A stretch of 60,965 bases of DNA from an uncultured Bacilli bacterium (GTDB lineage Bacteria > Bacillota_I > Bacilli_A > RF39 > UBA660). The translations under genes and the position numbers were made by a program. This document shows, in pieces, positions 40,434-49,339 of the stretch. Where the stretch lies: positions 1 through 60,965 of the forward strand of contig CANRFQ010000005.1 of the NCBI GenBank assembly GCA_947629935.1, in the 5' to 3' direction. How positions within the stretch are numbered: the stretch's first letter is position 1; each line of letters opens with the position of its first letter. The notes below the pieces were generated by a model. It did no database searches and was not told the origin of the DNA. It saw nothing but the letters and a program-made list of their open reading frames with translations.

Positions 40434-41828
40434 ATGAAAAAAGGTTTAACAGTAGCTCAAATTGTGGAGATATGTAAAGGAAAATTATATTGTGGCTCAA
40501 ATAAAGTGATTTGTGAAAACTTTGTTAAGGATACAAGACAAATCGCTAAAAATGATACATATATTGGAATTAAAGGGGCAAAATTTGATGGTAATGCTTT
40601 TTACCAAGACGCTTTTGCTAAAGAAGCTAATTGTTGTATTTTAGAAAGCGACTTTGCTCAAAATAATGCGATAGAGGCAACTACTCAGCCCATTATTATT
40701 GTCGAAAATACAATTGCAGCTTTAAGATTACTAGCTTTATATAAAAGAGACCATTCAGATGCCAAAGTGATTGGCGTTACGGGTAGTGTTGGAAAAACTT
40801 CTACTAGAGATATGATATATAGTGTAGTTAAAACTCATTTTAAATCTTTAAAAACCGAAGGAAATTACAATAATAATATTGGTCTTCCTCTTACTTTATT
40901 ACGTCTTTCTGATGAAGAGGCAGCCGTTATTGAAATGGGAATGAACCATTTAGGCGAAATTGATTATTTAACTAAAATTGCTAAACCTCATATTAGTGTA
41001 ATTACCAATGTTGGCACTGCCCATATTGGGGAACTAGGAGGAAGAGAAAACATCTTAAAAGCTAAGTTGGAAATCATAAATGGCATGGATAAAGATGGCA
41101 TATTAATAGTTAATAATGATAATGATTTATTGCACACTTATGCCCAAAATGCTCAAAATATCAATATTGTTACGATTGGCATTGATGAAAAAAGTGACTT
41201 TATGGCCACTGATATTGATTTAAAAGAAACATCCTCAACTTTTAAAATTAAATATCAATCTATGACTTATGATGTTTATGTTCCCGTTCCTGGCCGAGTT
41301 TTTATCTATAATAGTCTAGTAGCCTTTGCCGTAGGAATACTTTTAAACATCAATCCAAAACAAATAATTGTGGGGATTAAAAATTTTGAACTTACGAAAA
41401 ATAGACTGGAATATTTGAATTTATCAAATAATATAACAATAATTAATGATGCATACAATGCTTCTGTGGATTCAATGAAATCGTCACTCGAAATTTTAGG
41501 AAAATATACTTCTCGAAAGATTGCCGTTTTAGGCGATATGTTAGAACTAGGAGAATATGCCAAACAACTTCATGAAGAAGTAGGAGAGTATGTTCAAGAA
41601 AATAATATTGATATTTTAATTACCGTTGGTCAAGAAGCGCAAAATATTGCATCGATGGCGGTAGAAAAAGGAATGCTTAAAGATAATGTCTATACTTTTT
41701 TAACAAATGACGAAGCTCTTTTAAAAATAAAAGAACTTATAAAAGCTCATGACGTTATTTTATTTAAAGCATCTAATGGTATGCACTTTAATGAAATAAT
41801 TACCAAGTTAAAAGAAACTATGATGTAA
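40434..41828 (+). CDS. murF: UDP-N-acetylmuramoyl-tripeptide--D-alanyl-D-alanine ligase
   Basis: Adds D-Ala-D-Ala to the cytosolic peptidoglycan precursor. The 464-residue Mur ligase has an N-terminal UDP-binding domain with DTRQIAKNDTYIGIKG, the ATP loop GVTGSVGKTST, the EGNYNNNIGLPLTLL and VIEMGMNHLGEI segments of the central domain, and the C-terminal domain with LTKNRLEY, NDAYNAS and AVLGDMLELG. The ATG at 40434 has GGGAGG upstream. murF is not in this cluster in Bacillus (yrrM-yrrN-yrrO), so its place here is a rearrangement. A weak promoter is possible (TTTACT at 40384, TAAGAT at 40408). Confidence 0.96.
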   Translation: MKKGLTVAQIVEICKGKLYCGSNKVICENFVKDTRQIAKNDTYIGIKGAKFDGNAFYQDAFAKEANCCILESDFAQNNAIEATTQPIIIVENTIAALRLLALYKRDHSDAKVIGVTGSVGKTSTRDMIYSVVKTHFKSLKTEGNYNNNIGLPLTLLRLSDEEAAVIEMGMNHLGEIDYLTKIAKPHISVITNVGTAHIGELGGRENILKAKLEIINGMDKDGILIVNNDNDLLHTYAQNAQNINIVTIGIDEKSDFMATDIDLKETSSTFKIKYQSMTYDVYVPVPGRVFIYNSLVAFAVGILLNINPKQIIVGIKNFELTKNRLEYLNLSNNITIINDAYNASVDSMKSSLEILGKYTSRKIAVLGDMLELGEYAKQLHEEVGEYVQENNIDILITVGQEAQNIASMAVEKGMLKDNVYTFLTNDEALLKIKELIKAHDVILFKASNGMHFNEIITKLKETMM

Positions 41829-41838
41829 CGAGGAAGAA

Positions 41839-42642
41839 ATGAAAGAAAAAATTATTGTAAATATCAAAAATTTATCCGAAATAACAGAATATGAAAAGCA
41901 GGGAATAACGAATTTTTTAGTGCCTTTAGCTAATTTTTGCGTTGGATATGATGAATTAGATTTAGAAGATATAAATAAGGTAACAAATGATTTTTATCTT
42001 TTGATTAATCGCTTGCTTCCTTATGAAGATTTGGCCAAGTTAAAAGAAATCTTTAAACAAATAGATAACCGTTTTTTAAAAGGTATCTTTTTTGAAGATT
42101 TAGGGGTTTTATCTATAATAAATGAACTTAATCTAAACTGGGAAAAAATTTATTTTGCTAATCATTTTGGGACTAACTATGCCTCAATTAATGCTTTTTT
42201 AGAAAGAAATATCGATAGTATGGTAGTTTCTAACGAAATAACTAAAGAGGAAATTAAAGAAATTTTAAATAAAACTCATAAAGATTTGGTTATACCCGTA
42301 TATGGGTATAATCAAATTATGTATTCTCGTCGAAATTTAATCAGTAATTTTAATACCGAATTTGCCTTAAATTTACCATTAGAAAACAAAATAACCGAAA
42401 AAGTTACCAAAAAAACTTTAAGGATTAAAGAAAATAAGTATGGGACCGTTATTTATGATGAAAAAATTTATAATAATTTAGAATTATTAGAATTTAAGGA
42501 TAATATTAAATTTTACTATATCAATACAAGTTTTTTAACGACTCAAGATATTTTTGAAGCTTTAAATAAAACAGAAAAATCTGATTTTAATGGATTTTTA
42601 GATAAAAAGACTATTTATAAAATTGGTGATATTAATGAATAA
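41839..42642 (+). CDS. U32 peptidase-like tRNA hydroxylation protein (TrhP1/YrrN-like)
   Basis: A 267-residue protein of the short, divergent U32 branch that pairs with a full U32 protein. In Bacillus, YrrN (TrhP1) and YrrO (TrhP2) hydroxylate uridine 34 of tRNA. Visible: an N-terminal barrel-like part (FLVPLANFCVGYDE), KGIFFEDLGVLSII, YFANHFGTNY, VIPVYGYNQIMYSRRN (the U32 part). Cys residues are few, so it probably has no own iron-sulfur site. CGAGGAAG precedes the ATG. It overlaps the next U32 gene by eight bases. The assignment relies on order and pairing more than on motifs. Confidence 0.8.
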   Translation: MKEKIIVNIKNLSEITEYEKQGITNFLVPLANFCVGYDELDLEDINKVTNDFYLLINRLLPYEDLAKLKEIFKQIDNRFLKGIFFEDLGVLSIINELNLNWEKIYFANHFGTNYASINAFLERNIDSMVVSNEITKEEIKEILNKTHKDLVIPVYGYNQIMYSRRNLISNFNTEFALNLPLENKITEKVTKKTLRIKENKYGTVIYDEKIYNNLELLEFKDNIKFYYINTSFLTTQDIFEALNKTEKSDFNGFLDKKTIYKIGDINE

Positions 42643-43834
42643 AGTAGAATTACTAGCCCCAGCTGGAGATTTAGAAAGATTAAAATTTGCTTTTCTTTAT
42701 GGCGCGGATGCTGTTTATATTGGTGGTAAAGATTTTAGCTTGCGAGCCAATGCTAAAAATTTTACGATAGAAGAAATAAAAGAAGCGGTAAAGTACGCCC
42801 ATAATTTGCATAAAAAAGTTTATGTTACCGTTAATATTGTTTTTCATAATGAAGATTTAAAAAATTTAGAAAATTATTTAAAATCTTTAGCTCAAGCTCA
42901 TGTTGATGCTATAATTGCTAGTGATATTATCGTTTTAGACATTATTAAAAAGGAAAATCTAAATTTGGAAGTTCATCTTTCTACCCAAGCAAGTATTTTA
43001 AATGCTGAAAGTGCCAAATTTTATTTAAAAGAAAATGTAAGTCGTCTTGTTTTGGCAAGAGAAGCTTCAAGAAAAGATATAATTGATATTAAAACTAAGA
43101 CCAAGGCGGATTTAGAAGTTTTTATTCACGGGGCAATGTGTACTAGTTTTTCGGGAAAATGTGTCTTATCAAATTGCTTTACCAATCGCGATTCCAATCG
43201 AGGTGGATGTGCGCAGATATGTCGTTGGGTATTTGATATCGAAAATAGTAAGGAACCGTTTTCCATTACGCCGAAAGATCTAAATATGGTAAGTTATATC
43301 AAAGATATGATTGATATTGGTATTAATTCTTTTAAAATTGAGGGAAGAATGCGCTCTATTTATTATGTTTCTACAGTTTTAAATGTCTATCGTAATATTA
43401 TTGATAAAACGATGAATAAGACTATTAATGATGCATATATTAAATATTATCAAGATATTTTAAATAGATGTGCCAATCGTGAATCGACTCCCCAGTTTTA
43501 TGATAAATTACCAACTAATAAAGAACAATATTTTTTAGGACGCCAAGAAGAGTCTAATCAAGATTTTATTGGGTTAGTTTTAGAATATGATGATGATGCA
43601 AAAATGGTAACTATAGAAGAACGTAATTATTTTAAAATTGGTGATGTTTTAGAAGCATTTGGTCCAAATACGGAACCATATGAAATAAAAATAAATAAAA
43701 TATATAATGAAAATATGGAGGAAATAGATGTCGCACGTCATCCCAAAATGATCGTAAAAATCCCTTGTGATAAGGCTTTAAATAAATATGATATGCTGCG
43801 TTTAAAAATATTTGACATTTCTTCATATTTGTAG
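42635..43834 (+). CDS. U32 family protein, prephenate-dependent tRNA uridine hydroxylase (TrhP2/YrrO-like)
   Basis: A 399-residue U32 'peptidase' that acts in tRNA hydroxylation with prephenate as a source. It has the start ELLAPAGDLERLKFAFLYGA, HLSTQASILN, REASRKDI, the U32 signature EVFIHGAMCTSFSGKCVLSN with following C.QICRW (iron-sulfur Cys set), SFKIEGRMRS, and a C-terminal beta domain (IGLVLEY, FKIGDVLEAFGP). TTGGTGAT precedes the ATG, which overlaps the previous gene. With trmR upstream it completes the 5-methoxyuridine route. udk, usually next in Bacillus, is missing. Confidence 0.9.
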   Translation: MNKVELLAPAGDLERLKFAFLYGADAVYIGGKDFSLRANAKNFTIEEIKEAVKYAHNLHKKVYVTVNIVFHNEDLKNLENYLKSLAQAHVDAIIASDIIVLDIIKKENLNLEVHLSTQASILNAESAKFYLKENVSRLVLAREASRKDIIDIKTKTKADLEVFIHGAMCTSFSGKCVLSNCFTNRDSNRGGCAQICRWVFDIENSKEPFSITPKDLNMVSYIKDMIDIGINSFKIEGRMRSIYYVSTVLNVYRNIIDKTMNKTINDAYIKYYQDILNRCANRESTPQFYDKLPTNKEQYFLGRQEESNQDFIGLVLEYDDDAKMVTIEERNYFKIGDVLEAFGPNTEPYEIKINKIYNENMEEIDVARHPKMIVKIPCDKALNKYDMLRLKIFDISSYL

Positions 43835-43871
43835 TAGACTTATCCATGAAAATTTAAGAGGTGAAGACAAA

Positions 43872-44342
43872 ATGTCACAAAAACAAGAAATATTAGTAAC
43901 TGCGGAAGGTTACTTGGAATTAGAAAATGAATTAAATGATTTAAAGATAAATAAAAGACCAGAAGTTATTAAAGCTTTAAAAGAAGCACGAGCTTTAGGA
44001 GATTTATCCGAAAATGCTGATTATGATGCAGCGCGTGATGCCCAGGCGAAATTAGAAGGACGCATTAAAGAATTGGAATATAAGTTAGAAAATGCTCAAA
44101 TTATTTCTAATAATAATAAAGATGTTATCAGCGTTGGTTCAACAGTAACTATTAGTTATGTTGATGATAATGAAAAAGAGGAATACAAAATAGTTGGTTC
44201 CCTAGAGGCTGATCCTTTCAACAATAAAATTTCGAATGAATCGCCAATTGGTGCTGCCGTAATTGGCAAAAAAGTAAATGATATTGTTACGGTTGAAACA
44301 CCAAATGGCTCATTTGATGTCAAAATAGAATCTATCGCTTAA
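43872..44342 (+). CDS. greA: Transcription elongation factor GreA
   Basis: Rescues arrested RNA polymerase by stimulating RNA cleavage. The 156-residue protein has an N-terminal coiled coil (YLELENELNDLKINKRPEVI, to about residue 75) with the tip acidic pair in LGDLSENADYDAARDAQ, then the FKBP-like C-terminal domain (VISVGSTVTI, DPFNNKISNESPIGAAVIGK). GAGGTGAAG precedes the ATG at 43872; an upstream frame from 43812 overlaps the previous gene. A terminator begins in its last codons. Confidence 0.96.
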   Translation: MSQKQEILVTAEGYLELENELNDLKINKRPEVIKALKEARALGDLSENADYDAARDAQAKLEGRIKELEYKLENAQIISNNNKDVISVGSTVTISYVDDNEKEEYKIVGSLEADPFNNKISNESPIGAAVIGKKVNDIVTVETPNGSFDVKIESIA

Positions 44343-44355
44343 ATCGCGATTTTTT
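44334..44355 (+). terminator. Terminator overlapping the greA stop
   Basis: ATCGC (44334-44338), a 7-base loop, GCGAT (44346-44350), then six T residues. Confidence 0.65.
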
Positions 44356-44367
44356 ACTTTTTAAGCC

Positions 44368-44396
44368 TTGTATAAAAAAGGGCTTTAAGTTATAAT
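44368..44396 (+). promoter_or_regulatory. Promoter for tig
   Basis: TTGTAT (44368-44373), a 17-bp spacer, then TATAAT (44391-44396). An AAGCC/GGGCTT-type hairpin overlaps the -35 and spacer. Confidence 0.65.
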
Positions 44397-44419
44397 ACAT
44401 AAGTAATTGGAGGAAAAAT

Positions 44420-45664
44420 ATGGAAAAGAATGTACATGAAATTGAAATTACCCTTGAAGGAAAAAAATGGTCAGATTGTTTAGATGCAGCTTTTAATAAA
44501 AAACGTAAAAATATTAAATTAGATGGATTTCGAAAAGGAGCTGTACCCAAAGATATTTATTTAAAAAAGGTAGGAATAGAATCTTTATATATGGATGCTG
44601 TAGACGCAGCCGTTGGTATAGCCTATAAGGAAGCCTTAGATAAAGAAAAAGTCATACCAGTTATTGAACCAAAAATGGATGTTACTAATATATCTAAAGA
44701 TGCTGTTACTTTTAAATTTGTTATTGTATCTAAACCGGAAATAAAATTAGGTGATTATAAAAATTTAGGAGTTAAAAAAGAAGAAAATAAAGTAAGCAAA
44801 AAAGAATTAGATGAAGAAATTAAGGCGTTACAAACTCGTTGTGCCGAAATAGTTCCTAAAGAAGACGGTGCGGCAGAAAGTGGTGATACTGCTGTAATTG
44901 ATTTTACGGGTTACGTTGATGGTAAAAAATTAGAAGGCGGTAGAGGGGAAAATTATCCTTTAGAATTAGGTTCCAATACATTTATTCCTGGCTTTGAAGA
45001 TGCTGTTATTGGAATGAAAATAGGTGAAGAAAAATCAATTGATCTTCGTTTCCCTGAAAATTATACAGAAGATTTAAAAAGCAAAGATGTCAATTTCAAA
45101 GTTAAACTACAAGGTTTAAAACATCGCATATTACCAGAAATTAATGAAGAATTATTTAAAGATTTAGGTTATGATGATATTAAAACCAAAGAAGAATTTA
45201 CTAAAAAAGTTGAAGAAGAAATTAAACAACGTAAAGCCAAAAATATTGAAGATAAATATATGAATGATTGTTTAGAAAAAGCTGCTAATAATATGACAAT
45301 CAAAATTAATGAAGAGATAATTGATGATGAAGTTCATCATATGATTCATCAATTTGAAGATCAACTTCGTATGCAAGGTTTAAACATGGAACAATATATG
45401 CAATTTACGGGAGCCACACATGAAGATTTACACAAACAAATGGAAGGGGAAGCAACTAAAAGAGTTAAATATCGTTATTTATTAGAAGAAGTAATTGAAA
45501 AAGAAAAAATAGAAGTTACCGATAAAGAAGCTAAAGAAGAACTCCAAAAAATGGCTAAAGAATACGATATGAAACCAGAAGAATTTGAACGTCAAATTGG
45601 TGGCATAGAAATGGTTAAATATGATTTAAAAATGCGTAGAGCAATGGATATTATTAAAGGATAA
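44420..45664 (+). CDS. tig: Trigger factor (ribosome-bound chaperone, PPIase)
   Basis: Binds nascent chains at the ribosome exit. The 414-residue protein has the ribosome-docking signature GFRKGAVPKDIY (about 36-47; usual GFRxGK), an FKBP-type domain (GDTAVIDFTGYVDGKKLEGG, FIPGFEDAVIGMKIGEEKS), and a long helical C-terminal domain with FEDQLRMQGLNMEQYMQFTG. Length is slightly under the usual 430. AATTGGAGGAAA precedes the ATG, with its own promoter and terminator. clpX, often next to tig, is not here. Confidence 0.96.
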   Translation: MEKNVHEIEITLEGKKWSDCLDAAFNKKRKNIKLDGFRKGAVPKDIYLKKVGIESLYMDAVDAAVGIAYKEALDKEKVIPVIEPKMDVTNISKDAVTFKFVIVSKPEIKLGDYKNLGVKKEENKVSKKELDEEIKALQTRCAEIVPKEDGAAESGDTAVIDFTGYVDGKKLEGGRGENYPLELGSNTFIPGFEDAVIGMKIGEEKSIDLRFPENYTEDLKSKDVNFKVKLQGLKHRILPEINEELFKDLGYDDIKTKEEFTKKVEEEIKQRKAKNIEDKYMNDCLEKAANNMTIKINEEIIDDEVHHMIHQFEDQLRMQGLNMEQYMQFTGATHEDLHKQMEGEATKRVKYRYLLEEVIEKEKIEVTDKEAKEELQKMAKEYDMKPEEFERQIGGIEMVKYDLKMRRAMDIIKG

Positions 45665-45680
45665 AGTTTATCCTTTTTTT
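45656..45680 (+). terminator. Terminator after tig
   Basis: AAAGGATAAA (45656-45665) faces TTTATCCTTT (45667-45676), with T residues to 45680. The outer seven or eight pairs form the stem. Confidence 0.75.
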
Positions 45681-45692
45681 AATGATAATTTC

Positions 45693-45721
45693 TTGTCTAT
45701 TTTAAAAACTCATGATAATAT
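45693..45721 (+). promoter_or_regulatory. Promoter for lemA
   Basis: TTGTCT (45693-45698), a 17-bp spacer, then TAATAT (45716-45721). Confidence 0.55.
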
Positions 45722-45742
45722 ATATAACATAAGGAGGATGTC

Positions 45743-46306
45743 ATGAGTACAGGAATAATAATTTTAATTGTCGTTATAGCTCTTGTTGTAATCTTAGCTT
45801 TATATGTAGTATCAGTTCATAATAAACTAGTGGAATTAAGAAATAGAGTTAAAGACCAATGGGCACAGATTGATGTACAATTAAAAAGAAGATTTGATTT
45901 AATCCCTAATTTAGTGGAAACAGTCAAAGGATATGCTAAGCATGAAAGTGAAACTTTAGAAAATGTTATTAAAGCTCGTAATACTTATTTATCAGCAACT
46001 ACTAGTGAAGATCAAATAAAAGCTAATAATGCACTTACGGGAGCAATTAGTAAATTATTTGCTTTATCCGAAAGTTATCCAGATTTAAAAGCGAATACTA
46101 ATTTTGTGCAAATGCAAGCTGATTTAAAAGAAGTTGAAGATAAGATTGCTTCAGCTAGACAATTTTATAATGATACAGTATTACAATATAATAATAAGAT
46201 TCAAATGTTTCCATCTAACATCATTGCGGGAATGTTTGGATTTAAAAGTGAAGCATTCTTTGAAGCTGCTGAAGCTGAAAGAGAAAACGTTCAAGTTAAA
46301 TTCTAA
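45743..46306 (+). CDS. lemA: LemA family protein
   Basis: A 187-residue protein with one N-terminal membrane helix (about 5-24) and a helical-bundle LemA domain: [84 protein letters not shown]. The short N-terminus probably is outside or very small. LemA proteins are widespread; their role in membrane or stress biology is not settled. AAGGAGG precedes the ATG. It is a single-gene unit with its own promoter and terminator, and the usual TPM/htpX-like partners are not present. Confidence 0.95.
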   Translation: MSTGIIILIVVIALVVILALYVVSVHNKLVELRNRVKDQWAQIDVQLKRRFDLIPNLVETVKGYAKHESETLENVIKARNTYLSATTSEDQIKANNALTGAISKLFALSESYPDLKANTNFVQMQADLKEVEDKIASARQFYNDTVLQYNNKIQMFPSNIIAGMFGFKSEAFFEAAEAERENVQVKF

Positions 46307-46330
46307 GAAAACAAAAATTTGTTTTCTTTT
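46306..46330 (+). terminator. Terminator after lemA
   Basis: AGAAAACAAA and TTTGTTTTCT pair over a short A/T loop, with T residues to 46330, starting at the stop codon. Confidence 0.75.
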
Positions 46331-46353
46331 TTCTATCTTTAAAGAAAATCTCA

Positions 46354-46362
46354 TGATATAAT
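46354..46362 (+). promoter_or_regulatory. Extended -10 promoter for dnaE
   Basis: TGATATAAT: TG, one base, TATAAT (46357-46362), 25 bases before the start codon. Confidence 0.5.
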
Positions 46363-46387
46363 ATTTACAATGAAGCGGGGTGATGAT

Positions 46388-49297
46388 ATGTATATACCTC
46401 TTGGAGTAAAAACTGACCATAGTTTACTAAAAAGTATGATTAAAATTGATAACTTAATCACGTTTTTAAAACAAAATAATTTGCCTGCTTGTGGAATTTG
46501 TGATGACAATATGTTTGGGGTTATTGAATTTTATCATAAATGTAAACTTAATAATATCAAACCTCTTATTGGTTTAAATATTACAATTGAAAATCATCCC
46601 GTTTATCTTTATGCTCAAAATTATTTAGGATATCAAAATTTATTAAAATTAAATACATTAAAGCAACAACAAGATTTAGCAATCATAGATTTAGAAAAAT
46701 ATAGTCGTAATATCATCTGTATTATTTCTTATCTAGATAAACAAATTTATTCTAATTTAGCTAAGGTATATGAGAAAGTGTATCTGGGTTATACAAGTGA
46801 ATACGAAAAGAATAATGCTTTAATTATCACTAAAAATATTGTTTTTTTTAATATTATTAAAGCTTTAAAAAATACGGATACTAATTACTTAAAATATTTA
46901 GATATGATTAGTAAAAATACTACTATTCATATCGAAGAGGTAACAGATTATTCCAAAAATTATTACTTAAGTGAGTATAACGAAGAAGATGAACAAAGCA
47001 TTTTAGATATAGTGGATTTAATTAATGTCGAAATTCCCTATAACGGTAAATATATTCCTAAATATAAAGAATTAAATGATTCATATAAATATTTAGATAC
47101 ATTGACTCATAAAGGTTTATTAAAAAGGCTTAACGGCGAGTTTAAAGAGCACTATTTTAAACGTTTAGACTATGAACTTTCAGTTATTAAACAGATGGGT
47201 TTTGTCGATTATTTTTTAATTGTTTACGACTACATATTATTTGCTAAAAAAAATGATATATTAGTGGGTCCTGGTCGAGGTAGCGCTGCTGGGTCAATTG
47301 TGGCATATTCTTTAGGTATTACTGATATTGATCCTTTAAAATACGATTTATTATTTGAAAGATTTTTAAATAAAGATCGTATAACGATGCCGGATATTGA
47401 TATTGATTTTGAAGATATTAAAAGAGGGCAAATAATTAGTTATTTAAAAGATAAATATGGTTCTAATAATGTAGCTAATATTATGACATATTCGTCTTTA
47501 ACTTCCAAACAAGTCTTAAGAGATGTTGGGAAAATTTTAGAAATAGATGAAGTTAAGTTAAATAATATTTTAAAACTTATTGAGGCCAAAAATACACTAA
47601 TGGAAAATTATAAATCTAATTCATTATTACAAAACACTTTAAAAAAAGATAAGACATACCAAAATTTATATAAAATTGCCTTAAAATTAGAAGGTTTAAA
47701 AAGACAGATAAGTACCCATGCGGCAGGGGTTGTAATATCAAGTGTTACTCTGGATCGTTTAATTCCGATTGTTATCAGTAATGAAAATATTTTGACAGGC
47801 TGTACTATGGAGTATTTAGAAGATTTAGGCTTAATTAAAATGGATATTTTATCTATTCGTAATTTGCGAACTATTCATGATGTTTTAGACCTAATTGCGC
47901 AAAATACTGGTAAAAAAATTAAATTAAATGATATTCCCCTAGATGATGAAAAAACTTTAGAAATGTTTAAAACCGGAAATACAATGGGGGTATTTCAATT
48001 TGAAAGTGAAGGAATGAAAAGTTTTTTACAAAAATTAAAACCCTCATCTTTTGAGGAAATCATTGCTGCTATTGCGTTATTCCGCCCGGGACCTATGGAT
48101 AATATAGATGAATTTATAAAACGTAAAGAAGGCAAAAAAGCCATTGATTATATTCACGAAGATTTAAAAGAAATATTAAAGAGTACTTATGGAATAATTA
48201 TTTATCAAGAACAGATTATGCAAATATTAGTAAAAATGGGTGGTTATACATTTTCGGAAGCCGATAATATTCGCCGCGCTATGAGCAAGAAAAAAGTGGA
48301 AATAATGCAAAAAGAAAAAGAACACTTTATCAAAGAAGCTTCTAAAAGAGGTTATCAAGATTGTGCTTCACAAGTTTATGATTTAATCTTAAAATTTGCT
48401 AATTATGGTTTTAATAAATCCCATTCCGTAGCTTATGCTTTAGTAGGGTATCAAATGGCTTACTTAAAAGCACATTATAGTTCCATCTTTTATGCTAATT
48501 TACTTAATATGAGTATCGCTAGTGAAATAAAAACTAACGAATATTTACAAGTAATAAAAAGGGCGGGGATGAAAATCTATGGGCCAAATATTAATGAAAG
48601 TGAAGAAATTTATAAAGTTAAAGGTAATAATCTCCTTTTACCCTTAGGAGTGATAAAAAATGTTGGCACTGCGGCTGTTAGTGAAATCTTGAGCGAAAGG
48701 AAAAAGGGAACTTACACCGACTTTTTTGATTTTGTAAAGCGTTGTTATGGCCAAAGTGTAACGACAAAAGTGTTGGAATCTTTAGTATATGCCGGCGCAT
48801 TTAAAGATTTTAATATCAATAAAAAAACGCTTATTAATAATATCGAAAGTGCTATTACTTATGCCGAGTTAACAGCCGAAATAGACTCTCCTTTAGTTTT
48901 AAAACCTTCAATGGAGGAATATCCGGAGTTTTCGGAAAAAGAGTTAATTGATAAAGAAAAAGAAATATTAGGTTTTTACATAACTAATCATCCTGCCAGT
49001 CGCTATCATGATAAGAATATTATTAAGTTAGAAAATATTTCTAATCATTTTGATAAATTCATTAAATGTGTTGTGTTAGTGACACGAATTTATAATGTTA
49101 CAACTAAGAAGGGGGAAAAGATGTATTTTGTAACTGGTGAAGATGAAACAGCCAGTGCGGATTTTATAATTTTTCCCAAACAAAATAGTTTAATGACCAA
49201 GTTTAAAAAAGATAATTTAATTTTAGTAACTGGTAAAGTCGAAAAAAGACTAGATAAATATCAAATTGTTGTGTCTAATATTGAAAAAATAAATTAA
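46388..49297 (+). CDS. dnaE: DNA polymerase III alpha subunit, DnaE type
   Basis: Replicative polymerase; in Gram-positive bacteria with PolC it extends primers, mainly on the lagging strand. The 969-residue protein has the C-family core motifs GPGRGSAAGSI (near 295), PDIDIDFED (near 335), STHAAGVVIS, FRPGPMDN and SHSVAYALVGYQMAYLK, and an OB domain at the end (VTRIYNV...DFIIF). It is shorter than Bacillus DnaE (about 1115). The N-terminal PHP domain is degenerate: YIPLGVKTDHSLLKS stands where active forms have HxH-type metal residues. GGGGTGAT precedes the ATG at 46388. polC follows directly. Confidence 0.95.
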   Translation: MYIPLGVKTDHSLLKSMIKIDNLITFLKQNNLPACGICDDNMFGVIEFYHKCKLNNIKPLIGLNITIENHPVYLYAQNYLGYQNLLKLNTLKQQQDLAIIDLEKYSRNIICIISYLDKQIYSNLAKVYEKVYLGYTSEYEKNNALIITKNIVFFNIIKALKNTDTNYLKYLDMISKNTTIHIEEVTDYSKNYYLSEYNEEDEQSILDIVDLINVEIPYNGKYIPKYKELNDSYKYLDTLTHKGLLKRLNGEFKEHYFKRLDYELSVIKQMGFVDYFLIVYDYILFAKKNDILVGPGRGSAAGSIVAYSLGITDIDPLKYDLLFERFLNKDRITMPDIDIDFEDIKRGQIISYLKDKYGSNNVANIMTYSSLTSKQVLRDVGKILEIDEVKLNNILKLIEAKNTLMENYKSNSLLQNTLKKDKTYQNLYKIALKLEGLKRQISTHAAGVVISSVTLDRLIPIVISNENILTGCTMEYLEDLGLIKMDILSIRNLRTIHDVLDLIAQNTGKKIKLNDIPLDDEKTLEMFKTGNTMGVFQFESEGMKSFLQKLKPSSFEEIIAAIALFRPGPMDNIDEFIKRKEGKKAIDYIHEDLKEILKSTYGIIIYQEQIMQILVKMGGYTFSEADNIRRAMSKKKVEIMQKEKEHFIKEASKRGYQDCASQVYDLILKFANYGFNKSHSVAYALVGYQMAYLKAHYSSIFYANLLNMSIASEIKTNEYLQVIKRAGMKIYGPNINESEEIYKVKGNNLLLPLGVIKNVGTAAVSEILSERKKGTYTDFFDFVKRCYGQSVTTKVLESLVYAGAFKDFNINKKTLINNIESAITYAELTAEIDSPLVLKPSMEEYPEFSEKELIDKEKEILGFYITNHPASRYHDKNIIKLENISNHFDKFIKCVVLVTRIYNVTTKKGEKMYFVTGEDETASADFIIFPKQNSLMTKFKKDNLILVTGKVEKRLDKYQIVVSNIEKIN

Positions 49298-49339
49298 GAA
49301 TTGTAAAATAAAAAATGGAAAAAATAGTGAGGTAGTAGT

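Noticed and set aside
46134-46420. Short frames on both strands across the lemA end
   Set aside because: They overlap lemA, its terminator and the dnaE promoter and have no coding character.
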